DNA of 64,000 nt from the NCBI RefSeq assembly GCF_029906345.1, contig NZ_JARYGY010000004.1:124001-188000 (forward strand), read 5' to 3'. The stretch is from Aquimarina mycalae. Lineage in GTDB: Bacteria; Bacteroidota; Bacteroidia; Flavobacteriales; Flavobacteriaceae. The notes beneath the pieces are model-generated. The model was not told where the DNA came from. It saw only the letters and a list, made by a program, of their open reading frames with translations, and searched no databases. Numbering within the stretch: position 1 is the first letter of the stretch; each line of letters begins with the position of its first letter. Positions 1-9,327 of this stretch are shown here, piece by piece. Made by a program: the position numbers and the translations under genes.

Positions 1-918
1 TCCTCTAGCTGCTAAATCTGTCGCAACAAGGATATTAATATGTCCTTCTCTAAACTGTCCCATTATTCTATCTCGTATAGGTTGAGATAAACTCCCGTGA
101 AGTGCGCCAGAAGAGAATTTATTGATTGCCAAGTTCTTTGCTAATTTATTAACTGCTGCTTTCGTTTTACAGAAAATAATACCACGTTCGCCTTCTCTAG
201 CACTAAGAAAATGCATTAGAACTTCTAATTTTTCTATTGGCTCTACAACCACATACTGATGATCGATTCCTTGATGTCCAACAGTATCCATATCTGCACT
301 TACCTGAATAACATGTTTAGACATGTAATTCTGGATCAACTGCTTTATAGTTCCTGGCATTGTTGCAGTGAACAAGATCGTTCTTCTTTTTTTTGGTAAG
401 ACAGCAACAATTTCATCTAATCCTTCTTTTAGAGAACTAATCATTTCATCAGCTTCATCAAGAATGAGATAATCAGCACTTTTTATATCAATCTTATCTC
501 TCTTTATTAAATCAATTAAACGTCCTGGAGTTGCCACCACAATATGAGTAGTACTCTTTAAACGCTCTATTTGCGGTTTGATAGGAATCCCTCCACATAT
601 CGAAGCTATTGATATACTAGGTAAATACTTAGAAAAAGACAGTAAGTTATCATAAATCTGTTGTCCTAATTCTCTTGTAGGAGCAAGGATTACTGCCTGT
701 ATTTTTGGAGTATCCAAATCAACTAACTGCAGTAAAGGCAGCCCAAAAGCTGCAGTTTTTCCAGTTCCTGTCTTTGCTAATCCAACAAAATCATCTTTCT
801 TTTGTAATAAAATAGGAATTGATTTTTCCTGAATATCTGTAGGAGTAGAAAAGTTTAAATCCGCTAAACTCTTTTGCAAAGGAGCAGTAACTCCTAAATT
901 AAGAAACTGATTTGACAT
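1..918 (-). CDS. DEAD-box ATP-dependent RNA helicase (partial, C-terminus outside window)
   Basis: Reading the minus strand from an ATG at 918 gives 306 codons that stay open to the left edge, so the C-terminal part is missing. The helicase motifs appear in order: a Q motif (FSTPTDIQ, residues 23-30), Walker A AKTGTGKT (48-55), PTRELG, TPGR, the DEAD box itself, TAT in place of the usual SAT, and motif V (ILVATDLAARG) right at the edge. Such proteins unwind RNA duplexes during ribosome assembly or mRNA turnover in the cytoplasm; which paralogue this is (RhlE, CsdA or other) depends on the missing tail. A -7 element TATCTTTG (933-940 on the minus strand) lies about 15 bases before the ATG, which supports this start. 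It is divergent from the acetyltransferase gene. Confidence 0.95.
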   Translation of the reverse strand, partial: MSNQFLNLGVTAPLQKSLADLNFSTPTDIQEKSIPILLQKKDDFVGLAKTGTGKTAAFGLPLLQLVDLDTPKIQAVILAPTRELGQQIYDNLLSFSKYLPSISIASICGGIPIKPQIERLKSTTHIVVATPGRLIDLIKRDKIDIKSADYLILDEADEMISSLKEGLDEIVAVLPKKRRTILFTATMPGTIKQLIQNYMSKHVIQVSADMDTVGHQGIDHQYVVVEPIEKLEVLMHFLSAREGERGIIFCKTKAAVNKLAKNLAINKFSSGALHGSLSQPIRDRIMGQFREGHINILVATDLAARG

Positions 919-932
919 AAAAATATTTTCGG

Positions 933-960
933 CAAAGATAGGTGTATAATCCTATCTTTA
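933..960. promoter_or_regulatory. Divergent promoter region inside a 9-bp inverted repeat
   Basis: AAAGATAGG (934-942) and CCTATCTTT (951-959) form a perfect inverted repeat with an 8-base spacer. Each arm contains a Bacteroidota -7-like box: TATCTTTG on the minus strand (933-940), facing the helicase, and TATCTTTA on the plus strand (953-960), facing the acetyltransferase. I find no convincing -33 TTG for either. The promoter role is inferred from the consensus TAnnTTTG. Confidence 0.4.
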
Positions 961-984
961 TATCTAAATCGTAAAGTTAAAAAG

Positions 985-1533
985 ATGGCTATGCAACAAC
1001 TAAAATATACCACAGTCACATCTCACCAAGAGTTGGAGGAGATCCTTCTGCTTCAACAAAAAAACCTAACTGCTTCAATTTCATCAGAAGAGAAGAAAAA
1101 AGAAGGTTTTGTAACTGTAGAACACGATTTTGATATCCTTAAAAAAATGAATGATCAACAACCACATATCATCGCTAAAGACAATGATATGGTTGTAGGT
1201 TATACATTATGTATGACGAAAGATTTTTGCAATGACATAGAAATCCTAAAACCTATGTTCAGTAAAATCAAAAAATCATTGGATCCATCAAAAAATTATA
1301 TTGTTATGGGACAAGTTTGCATTGACAAAGCCTATCGTGGTCAAGGGCTTTTTAGAGGCTTGTACCAACAAATGAAAATAGAATTACAAGAAAAATACAA
1401 TCTCCTAATTACTGAAGTCGCCGCAAACAATTTACGATCTCTGCATGCACATTATGCCGTAGGTTTTAAAACACTAGTAATTTATGAAGCGGATAATATA
1501 GAATGGCATTTAATACATTGGAACTGGGAATAA
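985..1533 (+). CDS. GNAT-family N-acetyltransferase
   Basis: A 182-residue single-domain protein. The segment around residues 108-130 (MGQVCIDKAYRGQGLFRGLY) is the acetyl-CoA binding motif A of GNAT enzymes, with the R/Q-x-x-G-x-G/L pyrophosphate loop, and the C-terminal part (AANNLRSLHAHYAVGFK) fits motif B. GNAT enzymes move an acetyl group from acetyl-CoA to an amine; the substrate cannot be told from sequence. Two in-frame ATGs lie six bases apart (985 and 991), and either could be the start. It is divergent from the DEAD-box helicase and convergent with the LytTR regulator gene, so it is probably monocistronic. Cytoplasmic: no signal peptide or membrane segment. Confidence 0.85.
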   Translation: MAMQQLKYTTVTSHQELEEILLLQQKNLTASISSEEKKKEGFVTVEHDFDILKKMNDQQPHIIAKDNDMVVGYTLCMTKDFCNDIEILKPMFSKIKKSLDPSKNYIVMGQVCIDKAYRGQGLFRGLYQQMKIELQEKYNLLITEVAANNLRSLHAHYAVGFKTLVIYEADNIEWHLIHWNWE

Positions 1534-1558
1534 AATAAAGAGTAATATCCGAATGTAC

Positions 1559-1578
1559 TTTCTTCTCTAAAGAAGAAA
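1559..1578. terminator. Weak A/T-rich hairpin between convergent genes
   Basis: TTTCTTCT (1559-1566) pairs with AGAAGAAA (1571-1578) over a 4-base loop, between the stop codons of the acetyltransferase and the response regulator. The stem is weak and has no long U tract, so it is a tentative call. Confidence 0.25.
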
Positions 1579-1586
1579 ACACGCTA

Positions 1587-2282
1587 TTAAAAGAATCTAT
1601 TCTTAATGATTGCTTTATACGATTGACCAATTGGAATAGTAACATCTTTGAGTTTGATTTGATTACCAACAATACTCTTTATAGCTATTACGCTAACCAT
1701 AAAAGATCGATGTACTCTAATAAACAATTCGGCAGGTAATATCGTTTCAAAATGAGATATTGATTCATGAATCAATAGCATTTCTGTTTGTAAATACAAC
1801 TTCACATAGCTCCCATAACTTTCTAAATACTTAATTTGATCTAATTGAATATGATGTGTTTCCTTATCCCCCTTAAGAAAAATACTTGTATTGGTTGCCT
1901 CAGTAACCGTTTTGCTTTTTTTTAGTGATTGTTCTTTTAACTTTAACACCTTGGTATATGCCTTCAGAAACCGCTCAAACGAAAACGGTTTTAGCAAATA
2001 ATCACAAACTTCTAATTCATAACTTTCTACCGCAAATTCTGAATAAGCAGAAGTAATAACTATTAATGGCGGATTAGTCAGTGTACGTAAAAAATCCAGC
2101 CCTTTTAATTTTGGCATTTCGATATCTAGAAAGATTAAATCCACTTGGTTCTTTTGTAGAAATGTTAATGCATCGATTGCATTATAACAATTAGCTACTA
2201 AACTTAAGTCGTTTAGCGAAGCTGCATAATCCTCGATTATGTCGTGGGCTATGGGTTCATCATCTACGATGATATAATTCAT
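1587..2282 (-). CDS. LytTR-family response regulator (first cassette)
   Basis: A 231-residue regulator. The N-terminal receiver domain (about 1-120) has the acidic pair D7-D8, phospho-acceptor D53 (LIFLDIEMPKLKG) and the conserved K in LLKPFSF. The C-terminal LytTR DNA-binding domain (about 130-231) contains the typical HRSFMV segment. Members are phosphorylated by LytS-type kinases and bind direct repeats in promoters. The gene lies three bases after the stop of the cognate kinase gene, so the pair is surely co-transcribed. It is a paralogue of the regulator at 10244-10948, sharing the VDDEPIAH and CDYLLKPFSFERF segments. The likely target is the divergent ABC exporter-peptidase operon at 3803-8271; this is an inference from gene order only. 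Confidence 0.93.
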   Translation of the reverse strand: MNYIIVDDEPIAHDIIEDYAASLNDLSLVANCYNAIDALTFLQKNQVDLIFLDIEMPKLKGLDFLRTLTNPPLIVITSAYSEFAVESYELEVCDYLLKPFSFERFLKAYTKVLKLKEQSLKKSKTVTEATNTSIFLKGDKETHHIQLDQIKYLESYGSYVKLYLQTEMLLIHESISHFETILPAELFIRVHRSFMVSVIAIKSIVGNQIKLKDVTIPIGQSYKAIIKNRFF

Positions 2283-2285
2283 ATA

Positions 2286-3623
2286 TTAGATAATAATGGT
2301 TAATTGAGCTTTATAGACATCTCCTTCTGTTATAAAATTTAATGAATAGGAAGTATCATATATGATCTCAAGTCGTTTTCTCAGGTTTTCTAATCCTATT
2401 CCTTTTATTTCGTCTATGGAAGATACATCATAATTATTGATAACCTCAAAAATAATTTCGCGATCTGTAACTTCTAATTTGATATGTACAAAAGCATTAT
2501 GCATCAAGGAATCCACACCATGTTTAAAAGCGTTTTCTAATAAAATGATAAACAATAATGGAGGTACTAGAACTCCTTTTTGTTGTACTTGCTTGACAAA
2601 TTGAATATCAACTTCTTGATGATGTCTTATTTGCTGGAGTTCTATATAGTTCTCTAAATATTCAATTTCTTCTTCTACAGGCACTTCTGTTTCTTTTCCC
2701 TTATAGATCACATAACGCATAATATCTGACAATTTTAGAATAAGCTCTGGAGCCAGATCGGATTTTCGTTTTGCCAGTCCATAAAGGTTATTCAACGTAT
2801 TGAAAAAGAAATGCGGATTGACTTGTTGTTTTAATAATGCTAACTCAGCCTTTGCTTTATCTGCTTTTAAGTGTTGAAACCATTTCCATTGATCATAGAT
2901 CCATAATAGCACAAACAATGGCAAAGGGAATAAAAACAATAAAAATACATCCATGTTTTCTTCATGTGTTCTATCCCGAAAAAAAGCTATGAATAAAAAG
3001 AAAAAAGTGAACAACAAGGTATAAAGGACTATAACCCATCGTCTATATCTCTGAAAAAACTTTGGTGCCAAAATATAAAATACACCTAACCAAAATAGAG
3101 TGAGTAGTACAAAAGTAATAGGGTTATCAGGTACATTCATATAATGATCTATCGTAAACATAATGATAAACACCACTGAAAGTAGTATTAGCTTTATCAA
3201 AAAAAACTTACGCTCCTTTAAAAAAGCAACTACATTTCTTTTCTTATATCGCTGCATGTACCAGGACCATAGAATGTAACTACTCGTAATAAAAAACAGA
3301 AAAACACAGCTAACAGTTACTACTCTATACTCCAACGGTCTACCAAATACAAAGCCTAATAACGAAATCACCCAACTTGCAACCATCCAATAAAAGACCT
3401 TCTCTTTTCTATGAAAAAGCATCGCATGTATAATTAAGGAAATCACAAGACCCCAAAATATAGCACCTATTATATTTACCAAGGTTTCTTTTGGATCTAT
3501 CCTAATAAAATCAATATACTCCAGCGCTTTTATTAGCACAAAAAGTATACTAAACCCGTATGGAATCGCTCTATATTTTATTAAAAACCGAATCATAGAT
3601 CCAAAAGTAACAAACCTATGCAT
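2286..3623 (-). CDS. LytS-type sensor histidine kinase (first cassette)
   Basis: A 445-residue membrane kinase. The N-terminal half (about 1-245) holds several hydrophobic helices, probably eight or so, with no recognisable extracellular sensor domain. The His_kinase domain begins near 260 with the phospho-acceptor H271 in the motif QQVNPHFFFNTLNNLYGL. A HATPase_c domain follows, with the N box in LLENAFKHG and the G box in GIGLENLRKRL. The family senses signals within the membrane and phosphorylates LytTR regulators. It is transcribed with the downstream regulator gene and runs divergently from the ABC transporter genes, a layout usual for sensors that control an exporter. Confidence 0.92.
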   Translation of the reverse strand: MHRFVTFGSMIRFLIKYRAIPYGFSILFVLIKALEYIDFIRIDPKETLVNIIGAIFWGLVISLIIHAMLFHRKEKVFYWMVASWVISLLGFVFGRPLEYRVVTVSCVFLFFITSSYILWSWYMQRYKKRNVVAFLKERKFFLIKLILLSVVFIIMFTIDHYMNVPDNPITFVLLTLFWLGVFYILAPKFFQRYRRWVIVLYTLLFTFFFLFIAFFRDRTHEENMDVFLLFLFPLPLFVLLWIYDQWKWFQHLKADKAKAELALLKQQVNPHFFFNTLNNLYGLAKRKSDLAPELILKLSDIMRYVIYKGKETEVPVEEEIEYLENYIELQQIRHHQEVDIQFVKQVQQKGVLVPPLLFIILLENAFKHGVDSLMHNAFVHIKLEVTDREIIFEVINNYDVSSIDEIKGIGLENLRKRLEIIYDTSYSLNFITEGDVYKAQLTIII

Positions 3624-3802
3624 ATCTCCATAGTTATATGAACAGATGCCTTTAAAATTACCACGAACACACTATTTTTTGCAATGAATGAGATTGATAC
3701 TTTTTTTTAAGGTTTCTATTCAGCATAAACAGTGTCTATACAAATTATTGGATTTCTTTTCTAACTCATTTTATGTTCGTATCAGAATCAAAACTAATTT
3801 TT

Positions 3803-4672
3803 ATGAACACACTACAGATAAACGATATATCAAAAACATATACCAATGGTGTAAACGCATTAGATACCATTTCATTGACTATAGAAAACGGTCTATTTGG
3901 ATTATTAGGTCCTAATGGGGCAGGAAAATCTTCTTTAATGCGTACCATAGCAACCTTGCAAGAACCAAGCTCAGGAAATATTCTATTCAATGGTATTGAT
4001 ATTCTGAAACAACCTCAAAAACTAAGAAGTCAATTGGGATACTTGCCACAAGAATTTGGAGTATATCCAAAGATTTCTGCACAAAAACTATTGGATCACC
4101 TTGCCATACTCAAAGGAATCATAAACAAAAAAGAACGTAATGCACAAGTAGACTCTTTATTACATCAAACTAATCTATACCAAGATCGTAAAAAAGCAGT
4201 ACATACTTTTTCAGGCGGAATGCGCCAGCGATTTGGTATTGCTCAAGCTTTATTAGGAAATCCCAGGTTAATCATTGTAGACGAACCAACGGCAGGATTG
4301 GATCCTGAAGAACGCAATCGTTTCTTGAATTTATTAAGTGAAATAGGAGAGCATATCATTGTTATTTTATCAACACATATTGTAGAAGACATAAAAGATC
4401 TATGCACTAATATGGCTATTATGAATAAAGGAAAAATCATTACTCAAGGAATCCCTGCTAAATTAACTGAGCAACTAGAAGACAAAGTCTGGTATAAGAT
4501 TATTGAAAAACAAGACCTGAAGAGCTATCAATCTGCATTTCAGGTTATTTCTACTCGTTTATTTTCTGGAAAAACACAACTTCATGTATTATCCAACGAA
4601 AGGCCTGAAGCTGGATTCGAACGGGTCAATCCAGGATTAGAAGATGTGTACTTCAGCACACTACAACGATAA
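3803..4672 (+). CDS. ABC transporter ATP-binding protein
   Basis: I choose the ATG at 3803 (MNTLQINDIS, 289 residues) over the in-frame ATG at 3773, because the ABC domain of this family starts within the first few residues. Walker A is LLGPNGAGKSS, the signature is FSGGMRQRFGIAQ, and Walker B is LIIVDEPTAGLDPEE, followed by the H-loop histidine in STHIVED. The protein matches the ATPase subunit of ABC-2 exporters and should power the membrane protein encoded 26 bases downstream. Together they form a two-gene operon, divergent from the LytS/LytTR genes, which makes it a candidate target of that system. The substrate is unknown. Confidence 0.95.
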   Translation: MNTLQINDISKTYTNGVNALDTISLTIENGLFGLLGPNGAGKSSLMRTIATLQEPSSGNILFNGIDILKQPQKLRSQLGYLPQEFGVYPKISAQKLLDHLAILKGIINKKERNAQVDSLLHQTNLYQDRKKAVHTFSGGMRQRFGIAQALLGNPRLIIVDEPTAGLDPEERNRFLNLLSEIGEHIIVILSTHIVEDIKDLCTNMAIMNKGKIITQGIPAKLTEQLEDKVWYKIIEKQDLKSYQSAFQVISTRLFSGKTQLHVLSNERPEAGFERVNPGLEDVYFSTLQR

Positions 4673-4698
4673 CACTAACCTTAAAAAATATATACGCT

Positions 4699-7600
4699 AT
4701 GTTTATGCAACTTCTCAAATTCGAATGGAGATACCATTCCAAGCAATTATCATTCTATATGTTTTCGATTATCTTTTTCCTCTTAGGATTTTATATGTCT
4801 TCTGGAGGAAGGTTAGGAGCAACAGAATTAGTAAAAACTAACTCTCCATATCAAATTAGTTTTTTTATAGGAATATTTAGCTTAGTATCTGTTTTTGCTA
4901 TTATGTTTTATTGTATAAATGCCATTGTTAGAGATAGGCAATACAATATCGAAGAAATAATTCATAGTACATCCGTAAAAAAACAACATTTTTATTGGAG
5001 TCGCTTTTTAGGAGGATTTTTCGTCAGTCTATTAGTTTATACACTTATGCTTTTAGGTTTTGCATTAGGTACTTTTTTTTCTAACAATCCTGATGGTATT
5101 GCTCCTTTTATATTACACCATTATTTATATATATGGAGTACAATGGTGTTTCCTAATTTGTTTATTCTAACTGCCTTATTATTCTGTTTTGCAGCTTTTT
5201 TCAGAAAAGCATTACTGGTATACATCGGAGCCATTTTTATCTATGCATTATACTGGGGATGTTCTATATTCTTAAACTCTCCTATGCTAGCTCAAGCTGT
5301 TCCACCATCGCCAGAGAATATGATCATTGCAGCATTAATGGATCCGTTTGGTTTATCCGCTTTTTTTGAACAAACCATGTACTGGACTCCATTTCAAAAA
5401 AACAATCAACTAATCTCTTTTTCAGGATATTTCCTTTGGAATAGAATTGTTTGGGTATCTTTTTCAATAGTATTATTAATCATTACTTATAAATTATTTT
5501 CTTTTAGAAAAGGAATTAGAAAAATTAAAAAAGCTAAAAATGTTATCAATGATGCCATACAGAAAAAAGAATATACTCCTGTTTTAACTTATTCAGAAAC
5601 TACTAAAGCTCAGTTATTAGGGTTTATATCACTTACAAAACTAGAATTGAGAGCTATTTTTACAAGTCTACCGTTTATCGCTATACTTTTAATATGGATT
5701 TTGATAGCCTTTACAGAAATTTATAGTAAGGTTTATGAAGGAGGAGCCTATCACGATAGCCTATATCCAGCAACCTATCTTTTAATTGAACAAATAAGTG
5801 ATCCTTTGCCTATAATGGGATTGATTTTGATCATTTTTTATAGTGGAGAGTTAGTATGGCGAGAACGTAGTTTACATTTCAATTCCATAACAGATGTTAC
5901 TCCAGCATCCAATAATATTCTCTTTTTTTCAAAATATGTAGCCTTATTATTACTACCCATCTTATTGATTCTTAGTGGAGTTTTGATTTGTATTGGCTTT
6001 CAAATTGCAGGAAATTATTACCAATTTGAATGGACACAGTATATCAATCTATTCTATTTTGAAGGAATCGGATTGATTTTTTACGGAGTAGTTGCTTTGT
6101 TTATTCAAAGTTTGGTATCCAATAAATATCTGGGAATGTTCCTTTCAGGGATCCTAATTTTTTTATTAGGTAGTTCTTTAAGTAGTTACATAGGAATCGA
6201 ACATATGTTACTACAATTAGGAAAAACTCCACCAATAGTATATATAGATATGAATGGATATGGAGTTTACTTAAAACCTTTTCATTGGTATGCTCTATAT
6301 TGGATGGCTTTTGCCGGAATCTTAGTGGTATTAGCTTTTAAATTATGGAGACGAGGCATTATTTCAAATTTTAAATTTCGAATACAACAATTGTTTTCTA
6401 ATTGGAAAAGATCAGAAAGAAGTATTGTTTTTGGGTTTCTTATTGTTTTTATAAGTGCTGGCAATATTATTTTTTATAATACTAATATTGTAAACCAATA
6501 TACCTCTTCTAATAAACAATTAGATTTAGCTGAAGCGTATGAACGTAAATTTAAACAATATGATGTGCTAGAAGAATTATATCCTGTTGCTATCAAAACA
6601 ACAGTAGATATTTATCCAGATGCTAAAAAGTATACTGTAAAAGCCGATTACGTACTAAAAAACAAGAGCAATTCTTTAGTTGACCTTGTTTTTATTTCAC
6701 CTAGAGAACCGTTACAATCAGTATTTTTAGAAAACGCTGAACTCTTAGAATATGACTCAGTTTTTAAGACCTATTTATTCCAATTAAAGGATCCATTATT
6801 ACCAAAGGAACAGCTAAAGTTTAGATATGAACTTATTGTACAGAATGATGGTTTTGAAAGGCGAGGTGCTATTGTTGAGAATGGCAGTTATATAACCCAT
6901 TCTTCTTTTGAACCTTCATTAGGCTATCGAAATAGTAGAGAAATCCGAAATTATTCAGAACGAAAAAAAAGAGGTTTACCCGAATTAAAAGAAGAGATTA
7001 TTCAGGCTAATGATCTCCATAGCATACCAGATAATCTCATTGGCAAACTTCCTTTTGAAACCATAGTCTCTACCCAATCAGATCAAATTGCTATTGCACC
7101 AGGAAATTTAATTAAAGAATGGAAAAAAGATAATAGAAACTTTTACCATTATAAAGTAGATGGTAAAATATCTCCATTGTTAGGGTACTTTTCTGCCAAA
7201 TATAAAGTACAAAAAGAAACATATAAAGGAGTCAGTATAGAGCAATATTTCCATCCAGGTCATAATATGAATGTTGCTTCAACCATGAAAGCAAGTAAGG
7301 AAACATTAGATTATTGTATTCAGAATTTTGGAGATTATCCTTTTGATCACCTTCGAATTGCAGAAATACCAGCATATTGGCCATTTGGAGGGCAAGCGTT
7401 ACCAGGAACTATTAGTATGGTTGAAGATCGATTTTACTTATTAGATCAACGGAATACTGATGTCTTCAACTTGGTTGCTAAACGCACTATTCATGAAATC
7501 GCACATCAATGGTGGGGACATATCTTAACTCCTAAAATGACTTCGGGAGCTGGTTTTTTTATAGAAGGGTTAGCAAAATACACAGAAATTGCGGTGATGG

Positions 7601-8271
7601 AAAAACATTATGGTAAAGGTGCATTATGGAACTTATCAGAATATTCTAATAATCGATATTTTACAGGACGTTCTTACGCTTCTGAGATGGAACCACCTAT
7701 ATATTTATCTGATGGAGAAAATCACCTGTTGTATGGTAAAGATTATACGACGATGTTAGCGCTTAAAGAACTAATAGGAACAGAAAAAATAAATCTTATT
7801 CTACAAAAAATAGTCTCTAAATACAGGCATAAAGAAGAATTTGAGGTAATCACATTAGATTTTTTGAAAGAAGTATATGAAGTTACACCATCAGAATATC
7901 ATACTTTGATTGATGATTGGTTTAAAAGAATTATTACCTATGATCTAAAAGTAGAACAGGCTTCTTATAAAGAACTATCAACTGGTCAATTTGAAATCAC
8001 ATTAGACGTAGTAGCTAAAAGGTTTGAAACTAAAAATCAAGGCGAAGATCTAACTATATCTATCGATGAACCTATCCAAATAGGTTTGTTTAGAAAACAC
8101 CCTAAAAAAATTGATGTAGGAGATGAAATTCTATATTTAGAAGCTCGCCGATTTAACACAGAGCATTCTACTATCAAAATCATTGTAGATGAATTACCAG
8201 AATACATTGCTATCGATCCTTATGGAACACGACTGGATAAGAATAGAATTGATAATATAATTCGGTTATAA
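4699..8271 (+). CDS. ABC-2 permease fused to an M1-family metallopeptidase domain
   Basis: A 1190-residue two-part protein. Residues about 20-270 and 310-560 each hold some six membrane helices of the ABC-2 permease type; another helix near 575-595 leads into a C-terminal M1-like peptidase region (about 610-1190). Zinc ligands are visible: H932 and H936 in HEIAHQWWGH and E956 in FFIEG, with 19 residues between HEIAH and the glutamate (18 in classical M1 enzymes). The exopeptidase motif GAMEN is replaced by GQALP (898-902), so ordinary aminopeptidase specificity should not be assumed. Such fusions are widespread in Bacteroidota, and their substrate is not known to me. It pairs with the ATPase gene just upstream. 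Confidence 0.9.
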   Translation: MFMQLLKFEWRYHSKQLSFYMFSIIFFLLGFYMSSGGRLGATELVKTNSPYQISFFIGIFSLVSVFAIMFYCINAIVRDRQYNIEEIIHSTSVKKQHFYWSRFLGGFFVSLLVYTLMLLGFALGTFFSNNPDGIAPFILHHYLYIWSTMVFPNLFILTALLFCFAAFFRKALLVYIGAIFIYALYWGCSIFLNSPMLAQAVPPSPENMIIAALMDPFGLSAFFEQTMYWTPFQKNNQLISFSGYFLWNRIVWVSFSIVLLIITYKLFSFRKGIRKIKKAKNVINDAIQKKEYTPVLTYSETTKAQLLGFISLTKLELRAIFTSLPFIAILLIWILIAFTEIYSKVYEGGAYHDSLYPATYLLIEQISDPLPIMGLILIIFYSGELVWRERSLHFNSITDVTPASNNILFFSKYVALLLLPILLILSGVLICIGFQIAGNYYQFEWTQYINLFYFEGIGLIFYGVVALFIQSLVSNKYLGMFLSGILIFLLGSSLSSYIGIEHMLLQLGKTPPIVYIDMNGYGVYLKPFHWYALYWMAFAGILVVLAFKLWRRGIISNFKFRIQQLFSNWKRSERSIVFGFLIVFISAGNIIFYNTNIVNQYTSSNKQLDLAEAYERKFKQYDVLEELYPVAIKTTVDIYPDAKKYTVKADYVLKNKSNSLVDLVFISPREPLQSVFLENAELLEYDSVFKTYLFQLKDPLLPKEQLKFRYELIVQNDGFERRGAIVENGSYITHSSFEPSLGYRNSREIRNYSERKKRGLPELKEEIIQANDLHSIPDNLIGKLPFETIVSTQSDQIAIAPGNLIKEWKKDNRNFYHYKVDGKISPLLGYFSAKYKVQKETYKGVSIEQYFHPGHNMNVASTMKASKETLDYCIQNFGDYPFDHLRIAEIPAYWPFGGQALPGTISMVEDRFYLLDQRNTDVFNLVAKRTIHEIAHQWWGHILTPKMTSGAGFFIEGLAKYTEIAVMEKHYGKGALWNLSEYSNNRYFTGRSYASEMEPPIYLSDGENHLLYGKDYTTMLALKELIGTEKINLILQKIVSKYRHKEEFEVITLDFLKEVYEVTPSEYHTLIDDWFKRIITYDLKVEQASYKELSTGQFEITLDVVAKRFETKNQGEDLTISIDEPIQIGLFRKHPKKIDVGDEILYLEARRFNTEHSTIKIIVDELPEYIAIDPYGTRLDKNRIDNIIRL

Positions 8272-8290
8272 AAATAAGCAATATAACCAC

Positions 8291-8332
8291 ATATAACTCC
8301 TAATTCTAAAGGACTAGAATTAGGAGTTATAT
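8291..8332. terminator. Bidirectional terminator, 18-bp perfect stem
   Basis: Bases 8291-8308 and 8315-8332 are perfect reverse complements around a 6-base loop (AAGGAC). The hairpin sits between the stop of the permease-peptidase gene and the stop of the convergent alpha/beta hydrolase gene, so it can end transcription from both sides. The flanking A/T tracts are short. Confidence 0.75.
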
Positions 8333-8337
8333 GAATA

Positions 8338-9195
8338 TTACAAGCGTATCATCTCTTCAAATCGCTCTATATATTCTTCTTCATAATCAAACATTGCTTT
8401 AATGTGTTTTCCTTCAATTTCCCAAAACTCTGTATTTGATTTATTTGATGCTTCATAAAGTTTCTTTCCTAACTGATATGGAACTTGTTCATCCATTTTA
8501 CTGTGTAGTATTAATACTGGCTTGCTAATCTTTTTTATCTCATTTTCTGCAGGAAAATCATTATTCATTAACATTGGCATCATCCATTTGAAGTTTTCTA
8601 GGTTTATTGCTCTTGCATACTCCTTTCCTATGTCGGGAAACGAATTAAATGTACCTTCTACAATAACACCTGCTATCTTATCATTTCTTTCTGCGGCATT
8701 CATCATAGCAAAAGCACCTCCCAAAGATTGACCCCAAATAATTATTGGAGTTTCTTTTACCTTTTCATCTTCTAACATTGTATCAAAAACGTATAATGCA
8801 TCTTCTTTTAGTATCAACGAATTATCTGCTATGCCTGTTGATTTCCCAAAATCTCTCCGCTCATAACCAAATACCTGAAAACCTCTATCTGTTAATAGCT
8901 TATAATAGCTTTGAGACGACATTAAATGCATTCCTTTACCAGCATGGTGAATAATAGTCCCTATTGCTAGACCCTTTGGTTTAAAAAGAACTCCATGTAA
9001 AACAGTATTCTTATCAACATCAAAATAATATTCCTTATGAGGAATATTAGATTCAAAACTATCGTACTCCAACCCATTTACGTTATAAATTAGTGTATCT
9101 GTATATCTGGAAAACCTGATATAAAGAATACTTCCTAATAATATCAAAAACAGTGATAGAACGGCAACCTTTGTAAATTTTATAAACTTCTTCAT
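8338..9195 (-). CDS. Membrane-anchored alpha/beta hydrolase
   Basis: A 285-residue protein with one N-terminal hydrophobic helix (about 8-26) that probably anchors it in the inner membrane, the hydrolase domain facing the periplasm. The nucleophile elbow is GQSLGG with S157. The acid is likely the Asp in LHSKMDEQVP, and the base the His in EGKHIKAMF close to the C-terminus. The fold resembles BEM46/YfhR-type serine hydrolases; the natural substrate is unknown. It is last in a minus-strand series (kinase, regulator, membrane LytTR protein, hydrolase), with a gap of about 130 bases before it, and is followed by a strong terminator, so it may belong to that regulon. Confidence 0.85.
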   Translation of the reverse strand: MKKFIKFTKVAVLSLFLILLGSILYIRFSRYTDTLIYNVNGLEYDSFESNIPHKEYYFDVDKNTVLHGVLFKPKGLAIGTIIHHAGKGMHLMSSQSYYKLLTDRGFQVFGYERRDFGKSTGIADNSLILKEDALYVFDTMLEDEKVKETPIIIWGQSLGGAFAMMNAAERNDKIAGVIVEGTFNSFPDIGKEYARAINLENFKWMMPMLMNNDFPAENEIKKISKPVLILHSKMDEQVPYQLGKKLYEASNKSNTEFWEIEGKHIKAMFDYEEEYIERFEEMIRL

Positions 9196-9300
9196 TTTTT
9201 ATGTTTTTAATTTGTAAACATTTCAAATAAACAAGCATTGAAAATCAAAAAAAAAACATTGTTATGGATTCATAATTTTTGGGGTATAAAAATACTTTTC

Positions 9301-9327
9301 GTGGCCAGATCTTATATTTTGTGGTCA
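9301..9327. repeat. Direct repeat GTGGYCA with 20-bp period
   Basis: GTGGCCA (9301-9307) and GTGGTCA (9321-9327) repeat two helical turns apart, upstream of the hydrolase gene and overlapping the stop of the membrane LytTR gene. LytTR proteins are known to bind paired direct repeats about two turns apart, so this is a candidate site. No experimental support can be given. Confidence 0.3.

Noticed and set aside
4644..4841. A 65-codon plus-strand ORF bridging the ABC ATPase and permease genes.
   Set aside because: It overlaps the ends of two clear genes in another frame and has no start context of its own.
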